Of a DNA stretch of 64,000 bases, positions 25,552 to 34,004 are shown one piece after another (the first letter of the stretch is position 1; each line of letters begins with the position of its first letter). The DNA is from CAIWAH01 sp964602595 (GTDB lineage: Bacteria > Verrucomicrobiota > Verrucomicrobiia > Limisphaerales > UBA9464). Below the pieces are notes generated by a model, which saw only the letters and a list, made by a program, of their open reading frames with translations, ran no database searches and was not told the DNA's origin. A program made the position numbers and the translations under genes. The DNA is taken from assembly GCA_964602595.1 (NCBI GenBank), contig CAZRRO010000012.1, forward strand, positions 124,001-188,000, written 5' to 3'.

Positions 25552-26489
25552 GGTTGGGCCAAGGCGGCAAAGCGTAGCCCCCGAGTGCTGACGCTGAGTT
25601 CTGGAAAACCGAACACGAGGAGGACCGCCTCGTAGATCGCCGCCCCGGTCAGGATGACGTCCGCACGCTCTGGCGGGAGGCCGGGCAGTTGACGTCGCTC
25701 GGCCAACGGCAGCGACCAAAGTCGCTCCACCAAGGCGGACAGTTCCGGCTGGGGGAAACGGGTTCCTTCTACTAGGTCGCGGTCAAAAGCAGCCACCCCG
25801 GCCTTGATCAGGGCGAGGATTGAAGTGCTGCCACCGACGCCGAATACCCGTTCCGGCTGCCCATTCGCCAACGCCGGTTCCAAGGTCGGTGCCACCTCGC
25901 GTCGCATGAAATCAGCGAGTGCAGCCCGGGCCCGGGCCAGGTCGGTTGGGCTGGGCGCGTCGCCCGGCTGCAACTGTTCGAACAGACGGACGCTGCCCAA
26001 CTGAAAGCTCTGTCGGAATTCGGGCCGCCCCTGCGAGCCAAGGATGAACTCGGTGCTGCCTCCGCCGACATCGAGAACCAGCATCCGCGAATGGTTCAGG
26101 CCCGGCGCGGAGCCAACGCCGGCGAAAGCCCACTCTGCTTCGATGTCGCCGCTGATCACTTCCACGCGCACGCCGGCGGCGGATTCCAGCGCGGACAGGA
26201 GGTCGTGTCGGTTCTCCGCATCCCGCGCCGCGCTGGTGGCAATCACCCGGACGGTGTTGGTTCTGTGGTCGCGGGCTAACGCGACAAAGCGGGCGACAGC
26301 CGCCGCCGTGGCGGCGATGGGACCAGGTTGGAGGCGGTGGGTTTCGTAGAATCCGCGACCGAGCCGAGTCTGCTCGCTGGTTTCGAGCAAGGGCGTCACC
26401 ACGCCGTCTGGCGACACGTCGCCGACCAGGATTTTCACGGAATTGGTGCCGACGTCGATGATGGCACGGCGGTGGGAGGCGCAACTCAC
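25548..26489 (-). CDS. Ppx/GppA-type phosphatase, catalytic part
   Basis: A 313-residue member of the sugar-kinase/Hsp70/actin fold that hydrolyses polyphosphate or guanosine pentaphosphate. The two phosphate loops are IIDVGTNSVKILVGD near the start and VLDVGGGSTEFILG near residue 135. The catalytic Glu region (SGDIEAEWAFAG) lies between them. It starts at a GTG. The product ends where the HD gene begins. Short Ppx/GppA proteins of this size exist; whether this one cleaves polyphosphate or pppGpp cannot be told from sequence. Confidence 0.9.
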   Translation of the reverse strand: MSCASHRRAIIDVGTNSVKILVGDVSPDGVVTPLLETSEQTRLGRGFYETHRLQPGPIAATAAAVARFVALARDHRTNTVRVIATSAARDAENRHDLLSALESAAGVRVEVISGDIEAEWAFAGVGSAPGLNHSRMLVLDVGGGSTEFILGSQGRPEFRQSFQLGSVRLFEQLQPGDAPSPTDLARARAALADFMRREVAPTLEPALANGQPERVFGVGGSTSILALIKAGVAAFDRDLVEGTRFPQPELSALVERLWSLPLAERRQLPGLPPERADVILTGAAIYEAVLLVFGFPELSVSTRGLRFAALAQP

Positions 26490-26579
26490 AGGCGTCAGTG
26501 GAGCGAAGGTAGCCCCGAACGGTCGAGCGGTTTCCGGTTACGTTTCCGGCACAGGGCTCAACCACCTGAGCGCGCGAGC

Positions 26580-29500
26580 TCAGCGGGCGACTGCACGGAA
26601 AAATCGGGCGGTAGAGTCCGCAGGCAGGGGGAAATTCAGCACGGCCGGGCCGGTGTTCGTGGCCTGCGCGGTCCAATTGGTGAAATCCGGCGAGGCCTCG
26701 AGCACCCAACCCCGGGTGGAATCGGTGGTGAACTCAAGGCGAATGCCTTCGGTGGAAACTCGCGGGGCGGCAAACGAAAACGGAATTGCGGTGCCCGCGT
26801 CCGCCCGCCCCGGCGAGCCGTCGGTAGCTTGGCTGGCGCGCCAATAGGCTGGGCTGTTCAGGTCCGCCCCGATGCCGCGGGGGACCAAGGAATGCCCGCC
26901 GCCATCCGCCAAGGTCGGCCACGGTTCCGAGTCGTCGTAACTCACGCTGAAAATCACTTCGCCGCCGGCAGAAGCCTTGAGGGTCAAGGTTTCGCCGCCG
27001 TTGGCGAGGTTTCCGGAAAACGGGCCGAGGACCTGCTGTGTGTCAGCCAAACGGTGGTAGGCCAGGAAGCCCGGGCGGTTGGTGGTGCCGATCAGCACTG
27101 CGTAGGCCAAGGGGGACAGCAGGCTGTTGGTGGGAAACGTGAAATCGATTCCCGCGGTGAAGTTTGCTCCGTCCAACCGCAGCGTCTCAGTGGGGCTGCC
27201 GTTGTGCATTTCCAGGAACTCGAAGCCGGCACTGACGGGGTTATACATTACTTCCGTCAGCTTGAGGTGGGTGACCAAGGCGGTGCCGTTGTCCGGTTCG
27301 CCCGCGGTGAACTCGACCGGGGCCGACCAATTGCTGGTCCGGCCCTCCGCATCGGTATGGCGAACGCGGGCACGATAGAGGCGGCCGACCCGCAGCGCTT
27401 CCTGGGGAAGCGCGATGGACTCCGTTTCGGTCCCGAGCTCGGGGCTCTCCCACACCGGCGTGATTTCGTAGGGCAGCGGGGCGTCGGGTCGGTGAGCGGG
27501 ATGGTCCGGGCGGGTGACTTCCGCGACCCGGAACTTCACGGAACCGAACGCGGCGGCGCCGGCGAATCGCGAAGCTTGCACAGTCAGGCGATTGACCGGA
27601 AATCCCGCGGGACCGGCATAGGCCAAGGTCGGCCGCTGCGGGCGGTCCGGTTCCCGGCTCATGGTGTCGAGCGAGAAGGTGGCATTGGTGCCGCGGTAGC
27701 CGATGTATCGCTTCATCCATTCGGCGGCGCCGGCGAACGATTTGGTGACGCCGGACGCGAGCGGGAACTGGTAATATCGTCCTTGGCCCGCCTTGCTGGA
27801 ATTGACCAGGCCGCTGGCCATGACCGGATGGTAATCCCACTGCGCCCGGTCGGCATCGACCAAGGAGGTGGCATTTGTGCCGCGAACCAGGCGGACATAT
27901 TCGTCCACCAACCGATGGGCCTCGTCGCCGTTCCAGAGTAGGTCGCGGATCTCGCGGACTCGGTTGCGAAATTCCCGGGAAAGGTTGGGATAACGCGGTG
28001 AGGTAAGGCTGAAATTGGAAAGGACCCGGCTCTTGAACGGTTCGTCGCCACCCTGCTGACCGCTGCGATACATGCTGTCGGCCCAGGTTAGGTCGAGGTC
28101 CCAGACAATGGTCATCCATTGGCCGTTGTCCGGCTGGTGGTAGAAGAAGTAGTTCTTTCCGTCCGCAATGTCGTAGTGGTGGATCGCCTGCACGATGGCC
28201 TGGTAATTGTAGTAGGCCGGCAGGTTGAAATTGGTCCGCCACCACTGTTCTGCCAGGCCGTCCAACTGGTTAAGGTAGGCGCCTTGGAACGCATTCAGAT
28301 CCGATTCGTCCACCGGACCATCGGGCCCTAGATTGTTGGCGTCGCCGCCACCGCCTTCCATCTTGTAGAGGTTTCCGTCCGGGAGCCCATGCTCGTCGAG
28401 GAAACGCCCGTCCGGCTGTTCGAGGGCGAGATAAAGTCCCCAGAAGTCTCCACCGAATTGGTCGGTGGGATTGACTTCTTCCGCCTCGTCGATGATCCGC
28501 AATTGGACGAAGGCGGTGTTCATCGCGGGTTGGCCGGCCAGTTGGAACAGGCGGAAGCCCACGCTTTCGAAAAGACCCTGCTCACCGCGGAATCCGTAGT
28601 CGCCCTGCTGGATGCAGGCGCCGAGGTTCAGCTTGGTCCACGGCGTGGCGAGCTTGCGGCCCCAATTGTCGCGGGGTTCGAAGTCGTGGCCGCGGTTGAA
28701 GTCGAACTTCCACATGTTTTTGCCCATTGCGTAACGCCAAACTCCGCCACGGGGGCGCATCCGAATGTGATCATACACCTTGCCATCGTAAACGAGCGTC
28801 GCGTTCCAGAAATACTCGTCCCCGTGCGACCGGTCGCGCCACGTGCAGTCCTCGACGGAAGTCTTCTTGGCGATGAGGTGATAGGCGGGCAGACGGTTCA
28901 TCTCGTTGGTGCCCACGGTAAACTGGGCTCCGAGGGCACCGGCCGCGCCGGGCCTGACGGAACCGCTCCACGCGGGAACGCCGTCGTAGACGAACAGGGC
29001 GAAATTCGGTTGCGGATCGTCGGGGTAGGGGACCCGGACTTCTGCGCCCTGCTGATCGCGCGCCTTGATCCGGTAACGGATCAGGTTGCGGTGGCGGATG
29101 AGCTCCGACGGCAGCGGTGCGACGAAGGTGTTGGTATCGGCGGCCGTGCGAACCATGGGCAGCGTCGTCCAAGTGGTCTGGAAAGCGCTGTCGGCGATCT
29201 CCAGGTAGTTGCCGGGCGTCACGAGTTGGTATTCCAGCTCCACTCGGCCGACCCCATCGGGATCGGTGATGCGGGCGGAGATCAGGAGCGGGACACCGGA
29301 AGAGGGTTCCTTGGGCGAATGTTCGACCTGCCGGATGGCAGGCGGGGCGTTGGTCGCGAAGACAATGTTTTGCCGCCCCGGCGTCGGACCGCGGGTGCCG
29401 AGCCGTTCAATTGCAGACAACCGCGCGTCAAAATAGCAGTCGGAACTGTTGCCGAGGCTGATGTTGGCAACTTGGACTGCGATCACATTCGTGCCAGGCC

Positions 29501-30422
29501 GCAGCGCGCCCGCAGGGATCGGCACCTCGAAAGTCGCATATACCTCGTCGTCGGGACCGCCAGTGTTGGCGGTGGCGTCAAATGAGACCTCGCCGGTTGG
29601 CATGCCCACGTCCAGGAGTGGGGTGCCGTTGAGCCAGAGTTTGAAGCCATCGTCATACAGGGCCTGCACTCGCAGGGCTCCGATTTGGGACGGGTCGGCT
29701 AAACCAAATTCCTGCCGGAGGAAAAACTGGGTGTAGTGGCCGGCCATGTCGTTGAGCACCGTCGCCGCGACTGGCTCCGAATTGTCATAGCCGACGGGCG
29801 CGGTTCCGGTTTCCCAGCCGGAGTCGTCGAAGCTGGTGGTGCGCCAAGCATCGGATGGCACCGATGCTTCACTAGTGCCGCGCTGGAATCGCCACACTTG
29901 GCCAGCTACGACCAAAGGGATCGTGGTCGGTGTGACGTCACCCATGACGGACGCCCGCCAATGGCCCCCCAGGGAATTGTCCAGCGAAGGGTGAATGAGT
30001 TCGAGCGAGTATCCCGGGGCGTCACCGACGGTGGGCCACGGAAAACCCAGGCGGTAATCCACGTCGTCCACCACAGATCCGCTGACATCCCGGAGCGCGA
30101 CCGTTTCGCCGTCACCAGAGAGGCGACCTGTCCACGGCCCCAAGGCATCGGCCACGGCGAACTTTCGCGCCAGCGAGGCGGGATCGGCGCCGATCACGAG
30201 GAATCCGCCGGCGGGAATCTGAACACCTGAACCGAAGCCAAATTCGACTCCTCCGGAGATTCGCCAGCCCGAAAGATCGACGGTGTGGGCCCCGGCGTTA
30301 TGCAGTTCGATGAACTCGACCCGCTCCTGCTTGATGTCCGGTGACGGGTGGAGCTCGTTGATTACCACCTGCCCCTGTAAATGGGAACAGGCAGCCGCGA
30401 TGGCCAGATACCGGAGCTTCAT
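26580..30422 (-). CDS. Secreted lamin-tail-domain and CotH-kinase-like protein
   Basis: A 1280-residue exported protein. The N-terminus has a short signal peptide (LRYLAIAAACSHLQGQ), followed by a lamin-tail domain (VVINELHPSPDIKQERVEFIELHN). About residues 190-340 look like a galactose-binding domain (WRTTSFDDSGWETGTAPVGY). Residues about 490-860 form a CotH-type kinase region with WTKLNLGAC, GLYLALEQPDGRFL and IVWDLDLTWAD, and a second lamin-tail domain follows near residue 1070. CotH proteins of spores phosphorylate coat proteins; the role in Verrucomicrobiota is unknown. The last residues (ARFFRAVAR) form a C-terminal tail also seen in the giant protein at 55342-60018. Confidence 0.85.
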   Translation of the reverse strand: MKLRYLAIAAACSHLQGQVVINELHPSPDIKQERVEFIELHNAGAHTVDLSGWRISGGVEFGFGSGVQIPAGGFLVIGADPASLARKFAVADALGPWTGRLSGDGETVALRDVSGSVVDDVDYRLGFPWPTVGDAPGYSLELIHPSLDNSLGGHWRASVMGDVTPTTIPLVVAGQVWRFQRGTSEASVPSDAWRTTSFDDSGWETGTAPVGYDNSEPVAATVLNDMAGHYTQFFLRQEFGLADPSQIGALRVQALYDDGFKLWLNGTPLLDVGMPTGEVSFDATANTGGPDDEVYATFEVPIPAGALRPGTNVIAVQVANISLGNSSDCYFDARLSAIERLGTRGPTPGRQNIVFATNAPPAIRQVEHSPKEPSSGVPLLISARITDPDGVGRVELEYQLVTPGNYLEIADSAFQTTWTTLPMVRTAADTNTFVAPLPSELIRHRNLIRYRIKARDQQGAEVRVPYPDDPQPNFALFVYDGVPAWSGSVRPGAAGALGAQFTVGTNEMNRLPAYHLIAKKTSVEDCTWRDRSHGDEYFWNATLVYDGKVYDHIRMRPRGGVWRYAMGKNMWKFDFNRGHDFEPRDNWGRKLATPWTKLNLGACIQQGDYGFRGEQGLFESVGFRLFQLAGQPAMNTAFVQLRIIDEAEEVNPTDQFGGDFWGLYLALEQPDGRFLDEHGLPDGNLYKMEGGGGDANNLGPDGPVDESDLNAFQGAYLNQLDGLAEQWWRTNFNLPAYYNYQAIVQAIHHYDIADGKNYFFYHQPDNGQWMTIVWDLDLTWADSMYRSGQQGGDEPFKSRVLSNFSLTSPRYPNLSREFRNRVREIRDLLWNGDEAHRLVDEYVRLVRGTNATSLVDADRAQWDYHPVMASGLVNSSKAGQGRYYQFPLASGVTKSFAGAAEWMKRYIGYRGTNATFSLDTMSREPDRPQRPTLAYAGPAGFPVNRLTVQASRFAGAAAFGSVKFRVAEVTRPDHPAHRPDAPLPYEITPVWESPELGTETESIALPQEALRVGRLYRARVRHTDAEGRTSNWSAPVEFTAGEPDNGTALVTHLKLTEVMYNPVSAGFEFLEMHNGSPTETLRLDGANFTAGIDFTFPTNSLLSPLAYAVLIGTTNRPGFLAYHRLADTQQVLGPFSGNLANGGETLTLKASAGGEVIFSVSYDDSEPWPTLADGGGHSLVPRGIGADLNSPAYWRASQATDGSPGRADAGTAIPFSFAAPRVSTEGIRLEFTTDSTRGWVLEASPDFTNWTAQATNTGPAVLNFPLPADSTARFFRAVAR

Positions 30423-30492
30423 GCACCGACATTGCGGCCGGTTACCCCCTTGGGCAAGTGACCCGCTTGATCAGCCGCTACGCTGAGCGAAG

Positions 30493-32238
30493 TCAGAGGA
30501 GGTCTTTAAGCAGAGCCTGTTCGGCGGAACGGAGGCGCTTGAGGTTAACCAACCGGGCGGTTCGCCGGGCGAGTTCCCGCTGGTCATTGGCGGCCAGCAC
30601 CAGGGCATGGACCACCTGAAGGCGAGGGTTGAGGTCTTTGGGAGCAATGCCCGACGCCTGAACCAGTTCAAACGCCTTGGCGTTCCGTCCCATTTTCATT
30701 TCGGCAAAGGCGAGGCCGTAGCGCCAGGTCGGGTTGGAGGGAGCCCGTTCGCTCAATTTTCCAAAGGTCGCCAAGGCTTCGGGAACTTCCTCGCCGGCGA
30801 CGAGGTTGGCCCAAGCATATTCGCCAGCCACTCCGGGATCATTTGGAAAGGCCCGAGCTAGCCGACCCGCCAAAGCGCGGACCTGAAATAGGTCCTCCAG
30901 CGAATTGAGCAGCCGAAGCGATTGCCGAGATGCCTCGATGGCGGCCCCGGGATCGTTCGCGATGCGTTGGTAAATGTCGACTGCGACATCCGGTAAGCCG
31001 GCCGCTTCCGCCTGTTCCGCGAGAATCTTGGCATCAATCAACGGCACCTCTTTCACGCTGCCGAGGCTTCGAAACTGAGCCTCCGCTTCGGACCGGCTGC
31101 CTTTCGCCATGGCGAGCCGCGCCCGAAATCCGGCAGAAAGGACCTTGCCGATCGAATTCTCCGCGCCGACAAGAAAACTGTCGAGTTGGTCCCATTTGCC
31201 GGACGCAGCCAATACGGCAGCATAGAGTGGCGCGACGCTGAGATTCGTCTGGGCGATTTTCGCAGGCACGGTCGCAAGGATGGGGGCGAACTGCTTGCCG
31301 CTGGCGGCCCAGCCGACGACCGTGGACAGTCCGATTCCGGAGTCTTCACCCAAGTAACGGGCCAATGCTTCGGCGACGACTTCAGGGGCCTTGTCCGGCG
31401 TCTGACGTCGCCGCAGGTCGTAGATCAGGATTTCGTCGGCTAGGCTGCGATTGGTCCGATTTTGGAGCTGCCGTTGCAGCACCACCATCTCCGCCTTGGT
31501 GAGGTTCGGTGATTGCGCGATGCGGTTCTGGGCGGCATCGCGTTCGGGCAACTGGCTGATCGCCAGGGCAAACAGGAGTTTTCGTCCTTCGTCTTGGAAT
31601 TTCGCACCTCGCGGGTCATCAATCAGCAGTGACCCTAGCGTGAATTGGAACCACGTGTTCGTCGGGTTGGCTTTGAGCGCAAATGCCGCCGACTTGATCG
31701 CCCTTTCAACGTCCTCGGCCAACAAATGGTTTTCCACCAGATATTTTAGGGCGACGACGTCGTTGCTATTGGCCTGGAGCATTTGCCGAATCACATCCCG
31801 GGCCGGACCGAGGCGTTTTGTGGCATGAGCCAACTGGAGCAAGTTGGTGCGGTCGCTCAACCCGCCTTCTGGGGTTGCGAGCAGCATCTGGTAATAATTG
31901 ATCCCGGCAGGGTCGCTGCGAAGGCTGCAATATTGAGCTGCGGCTCGGAGCACTTCGGGCAGCTTGGGGGCCATGGCCAAGGCCGTCTTGACCTTTAATC
32001 CCGCCGTCTCCAATTGCCCTTTCCGCATCGCGGACATCGCCTCGACCGCATTCTGGCGACCGCGCGCGAGCTTGATTCGCGGGTAGAGAAACTTGGCCGC
32101 GATTCCGAGGATTAGGACTGCGACGGCAATCCCGCCGACTGCGATCAGGAGTCGGCGATTCTTGTTCGGCCGGGCGCCACCGCGGTTTTTTGCCTTGGGG
32201 TCAGTTTGACCGCTGGGGGCAGAGTCGGGCTGGTTCAT
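30493..32238 (-). CDS. Membrane-anchored TPR protein next to exosortase
   Basis: A 581-residue protein with a charged N-terminus, one membrane helix (LLIAVGGIAVAVLILGIAA, about residues 29-48), and helical repeats of TPR type, such as AMRKGQLETAGLKVKTALAMAPKLPEVLRAAA. It starts nine bases after the exosortase stop on the same strand, so the two are probably co-transcribed. TPR proteins commonly accompany exosortase and exopolysaccharide loci, where they may link surface-protein sorting to polymer export; that role is inferred only from the neighbour. The second copy of this architecture lies at 5785-7560, but the two do not look closely related. Confidence 0.8.
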   Translation of the reverse strand: MNQPDSAPSGQTDPKAKNRGGARPNKNRRLLIAVGGIAVAVLILGIAAKFLYPRIKLARGRQNAVEAMSAMRKGQLETAGLKVKTALAMAPKLPEVLRAAAQYCSLRSDPAGINYYQMLLATPEGGLSDRTNLLQLAHATKRLGPARDVIRQMLQANSNDVVALKYLVENHLLAEDVERAIKSAAFALKANPTNTWFQFTLGSLLIDDPRGAKFQDEGRKLLFALAISQLPERDAAQNRIAQSPNLTKAEMVVLQRQLQNRTNRSLADEILIYDLRRRQTPDKAPEVVAEALARYLGEDSGIGLSTVVGWAASGKQFAPILATVPAKIAQTNLSVAPLYAAVLAASGKWDQLDSFLVGAENSIGKVLSAGFRARLAMAKGSRSEAEAQFRSLGSVKEVPLIDAKILAEQAEAAGLPDVAVDIYQRIANDPGAAIEASRQSLRLLNSLEDLFQVRALAGRLARAFPNDPGVAGEYAWANLVAGEEVPEALATFGKLSERAPSNPTWRYGLAFAEMKMGRNAKAFELVQASGIAPKDLNPRLQVVHALVLAANDQRELARRTARLVNLKRLRSAEQALLKDLL

Positions 32239-32247
32239 GAATTTGGC

Positions 32248-33900
32248 TTAGCGTGCCCCGGATTCCGGCTCGGGCGCGTTCTTGTCCCACGCCACCACGT
32301 CGGAAAACAGTTTCTCCACCAATGCGGGAGTCGGTTCCGGTTCGGAGCGATACGGCACGAAAAACGAGAGGATTTCAATCCCCATCAGGTGCCGGCTGCT
32401 GGGGTAGGGATGATACACCTCGGGCAACGCGGTCATCTTGTTGGAGTAGTCCATTTCCACGGCTTTGCCGTTTCGCCAGACGCCCCAGACCGAGAGGGCC
32501 TTGAAACCCTGGCGCTCGAATCGGAACACGTAGAAATCTCGTGGTCGGCCCAGCAGATTTAGGGTCACCCGTTCCACTTCGCCGAATTGGGTCCAGCCGG
32601 AGCCGGGCATGCAAATATCGGGCCGGTGATGCAAGGCGACCTTGCTCATGGGCGATGGGCGCCAGAAGAGATGGCTGACATTGAATCCCGACTCCAGCGG
32701 GGCCAATGGTGTCCGGCGGCGAAGCTGCTCGTGGTCCGTGCAGCCGAGGGCTCGAACGACCGTTTCGTCCATCTCGACCGCCTCGTTGCCAGATTCCTTG
32801 TCCATTTTCAGGGCGAGGTAGGGCTTGGTCTGGGGGGAAACGGTCAAGGTCAGCGCGAAATACCAAGCATGCACCGCAATGAACGATAGGGCCGTGATCG
32901 CCGCCAAGGGTTGGAAGTTGGGCAGCCGATGCCACCGCAAGCCTCCGACCTTGGCCCGCCAATCGGAAAATCCTGCGGGCCACGGGGCGATGTTCTTGCC
33001 CTCGAGTAGCTTGCCGGTCAGCCAGATTAGGATGTAGAGCGAATACATTGCCACATTTCCGGCCAAGTCATGGGCCTTGTGCATGGCATCGGGGCCCTGA
33101 TGTTCGGTGACCCAGCAAAGGTAAAAAGTTCGACAGAGATTGCTGAGCAGCGCCAACGAGATGCCGGTGCCGACCAAAACCGCCCGTCGGGCCCGGCTGA
33201 TCATGAGCAGTTCGCCCACCGCCAAGCTGACCATCAACCCCGATTGCAACGAGCGGATGCCGCTGCACGCCTCCACGATCCCGACCGTGCCCTTGGTCAG
33301 GTGGAGGACCGCGCCCTCCAACTGGACTGGCACGCCCAGCCACAGGAGAATTTCGGTTACCACCGCGGCCACGCCCTGCATCAGTCCCTGCTGGAGCGGA
33401 ATGGCAATCTTCGCTGGCCACGGAACCGCCGTAAGGAAGAACAGGATCGGAAACATCACCAAAACCATCAGCTTCCGGCCGCCCAGCCACCATGCGCCCA
33501 GCAACGAGAAGAACACCTTCGCCAGGTTTATGCCCCACAGCACAATGCCGGACTGGTGATATTCAGCCCGGTAAACTTCGAGTGGAAAAAGCCCAAGCCC
33601 AATTGCGGCGAGCAGCCAGGGTGAAACCTTGGAGCGGATACGTTGCTCGTCGCGGCTGATTTCGGTCCAGAACTCCGGCGTCTGTTCCGCCAAACGGCGC
33701 CAAAGGAAGAAGAACATCAGGAACGGCACCACCCAACCGTAGGAGTAGTTCGGGTCCAGTTCCCAGAAGGGGATGCAGACGATGATCGACCACGCCCAAA
33801 GGATCGCTTCCAGCGTCGTGAACGCCCAGTTGGACCAGATGGGCGCGAGCGGGCGGCGACCGGCCGGAGCGGCTGAGGATTGGGCGGAAGCGTCGTTCAT
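32248..33900 (-). CDS. Exosortase with C-terminal EpsI-like domain
   Basis: A 550-residue polytopic membrane protein that would cleave and attach proteins bearing C-terminal PEP-CTERM-type signals. The three expected active-site residues are Cys212 (IVEACSGIRSLQSG), Arg257 (SNLCRTFYLCW) and His277 (KAHDLAGNVAM). About ten helices precede a periplasmic EpsI-like region from about residue 370, with the segment HHRPDICMPGSGW. Fusion of exosortase to EpsI is a known arrangement. The ATG beginning MNDASAQ is preferred over a TTG 18 codons upstream. It is first in a two-gene unit with the TPR gene. A candidate substrate is the protein at 54554-55195. Confidence 0.92.
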   Translation of the reverse strand: MNDASAQSSAAPAGRRPLAPIWSNWAFTTLEAILWAWSIIVCIPFWELDPNYSYGWVVPFLMFFFLWRRLAEQTPEFWTEISRDEQRIRSKVSPWLLAAIGLGLFPLEVYRAEYHQSGIVLWGINLAKVFFSLLGAWWLGGRKLMVLVMFPILFFLTAVPWPAKIAIPLQQGLMQGVAAVVTEILLWLGVPVQLEGAVLHLTKGTVGIVEACSGIRSLQSGLMVSLAVGELLMISRARRAVLVGTGISLALLSNLCRTFYLCWVTEHQGPDAMHKAHDLAGNVAMYSLYILIWLTGKLLEGKNIAPWPAGFSDWRAKVGGLRWHRLPNFQPLAAITALSFIAVHAWYFALTLTVSPQTKPYLALKMDKESGNEAVEMDETVVRALGCTDHEQLRRRTPLAPLESGFNVSHLFWRPSPMSKVALHHRPDICMPGSGWTQFGEVERVTLNLLGRPRDFYVFRFERQGFKALSVWGVWRNGKAVEMDYSNKMTALPEVYHPYPSSRHLMGIEILSFFVPYRSEPEPTPALVEKLFSDVVAWDKNAPEPESGAR

Positions 33901-34004
33901 CGGGGGTGGTGGTAGCGCAGGCGGACCTTGGCGGTCAAATGAAGTGGCCGCCAATGCCCTGAGGGCATCGGCAGCCGCATGGCCGACTTGAGCGGTGAAG
34001 CTGT

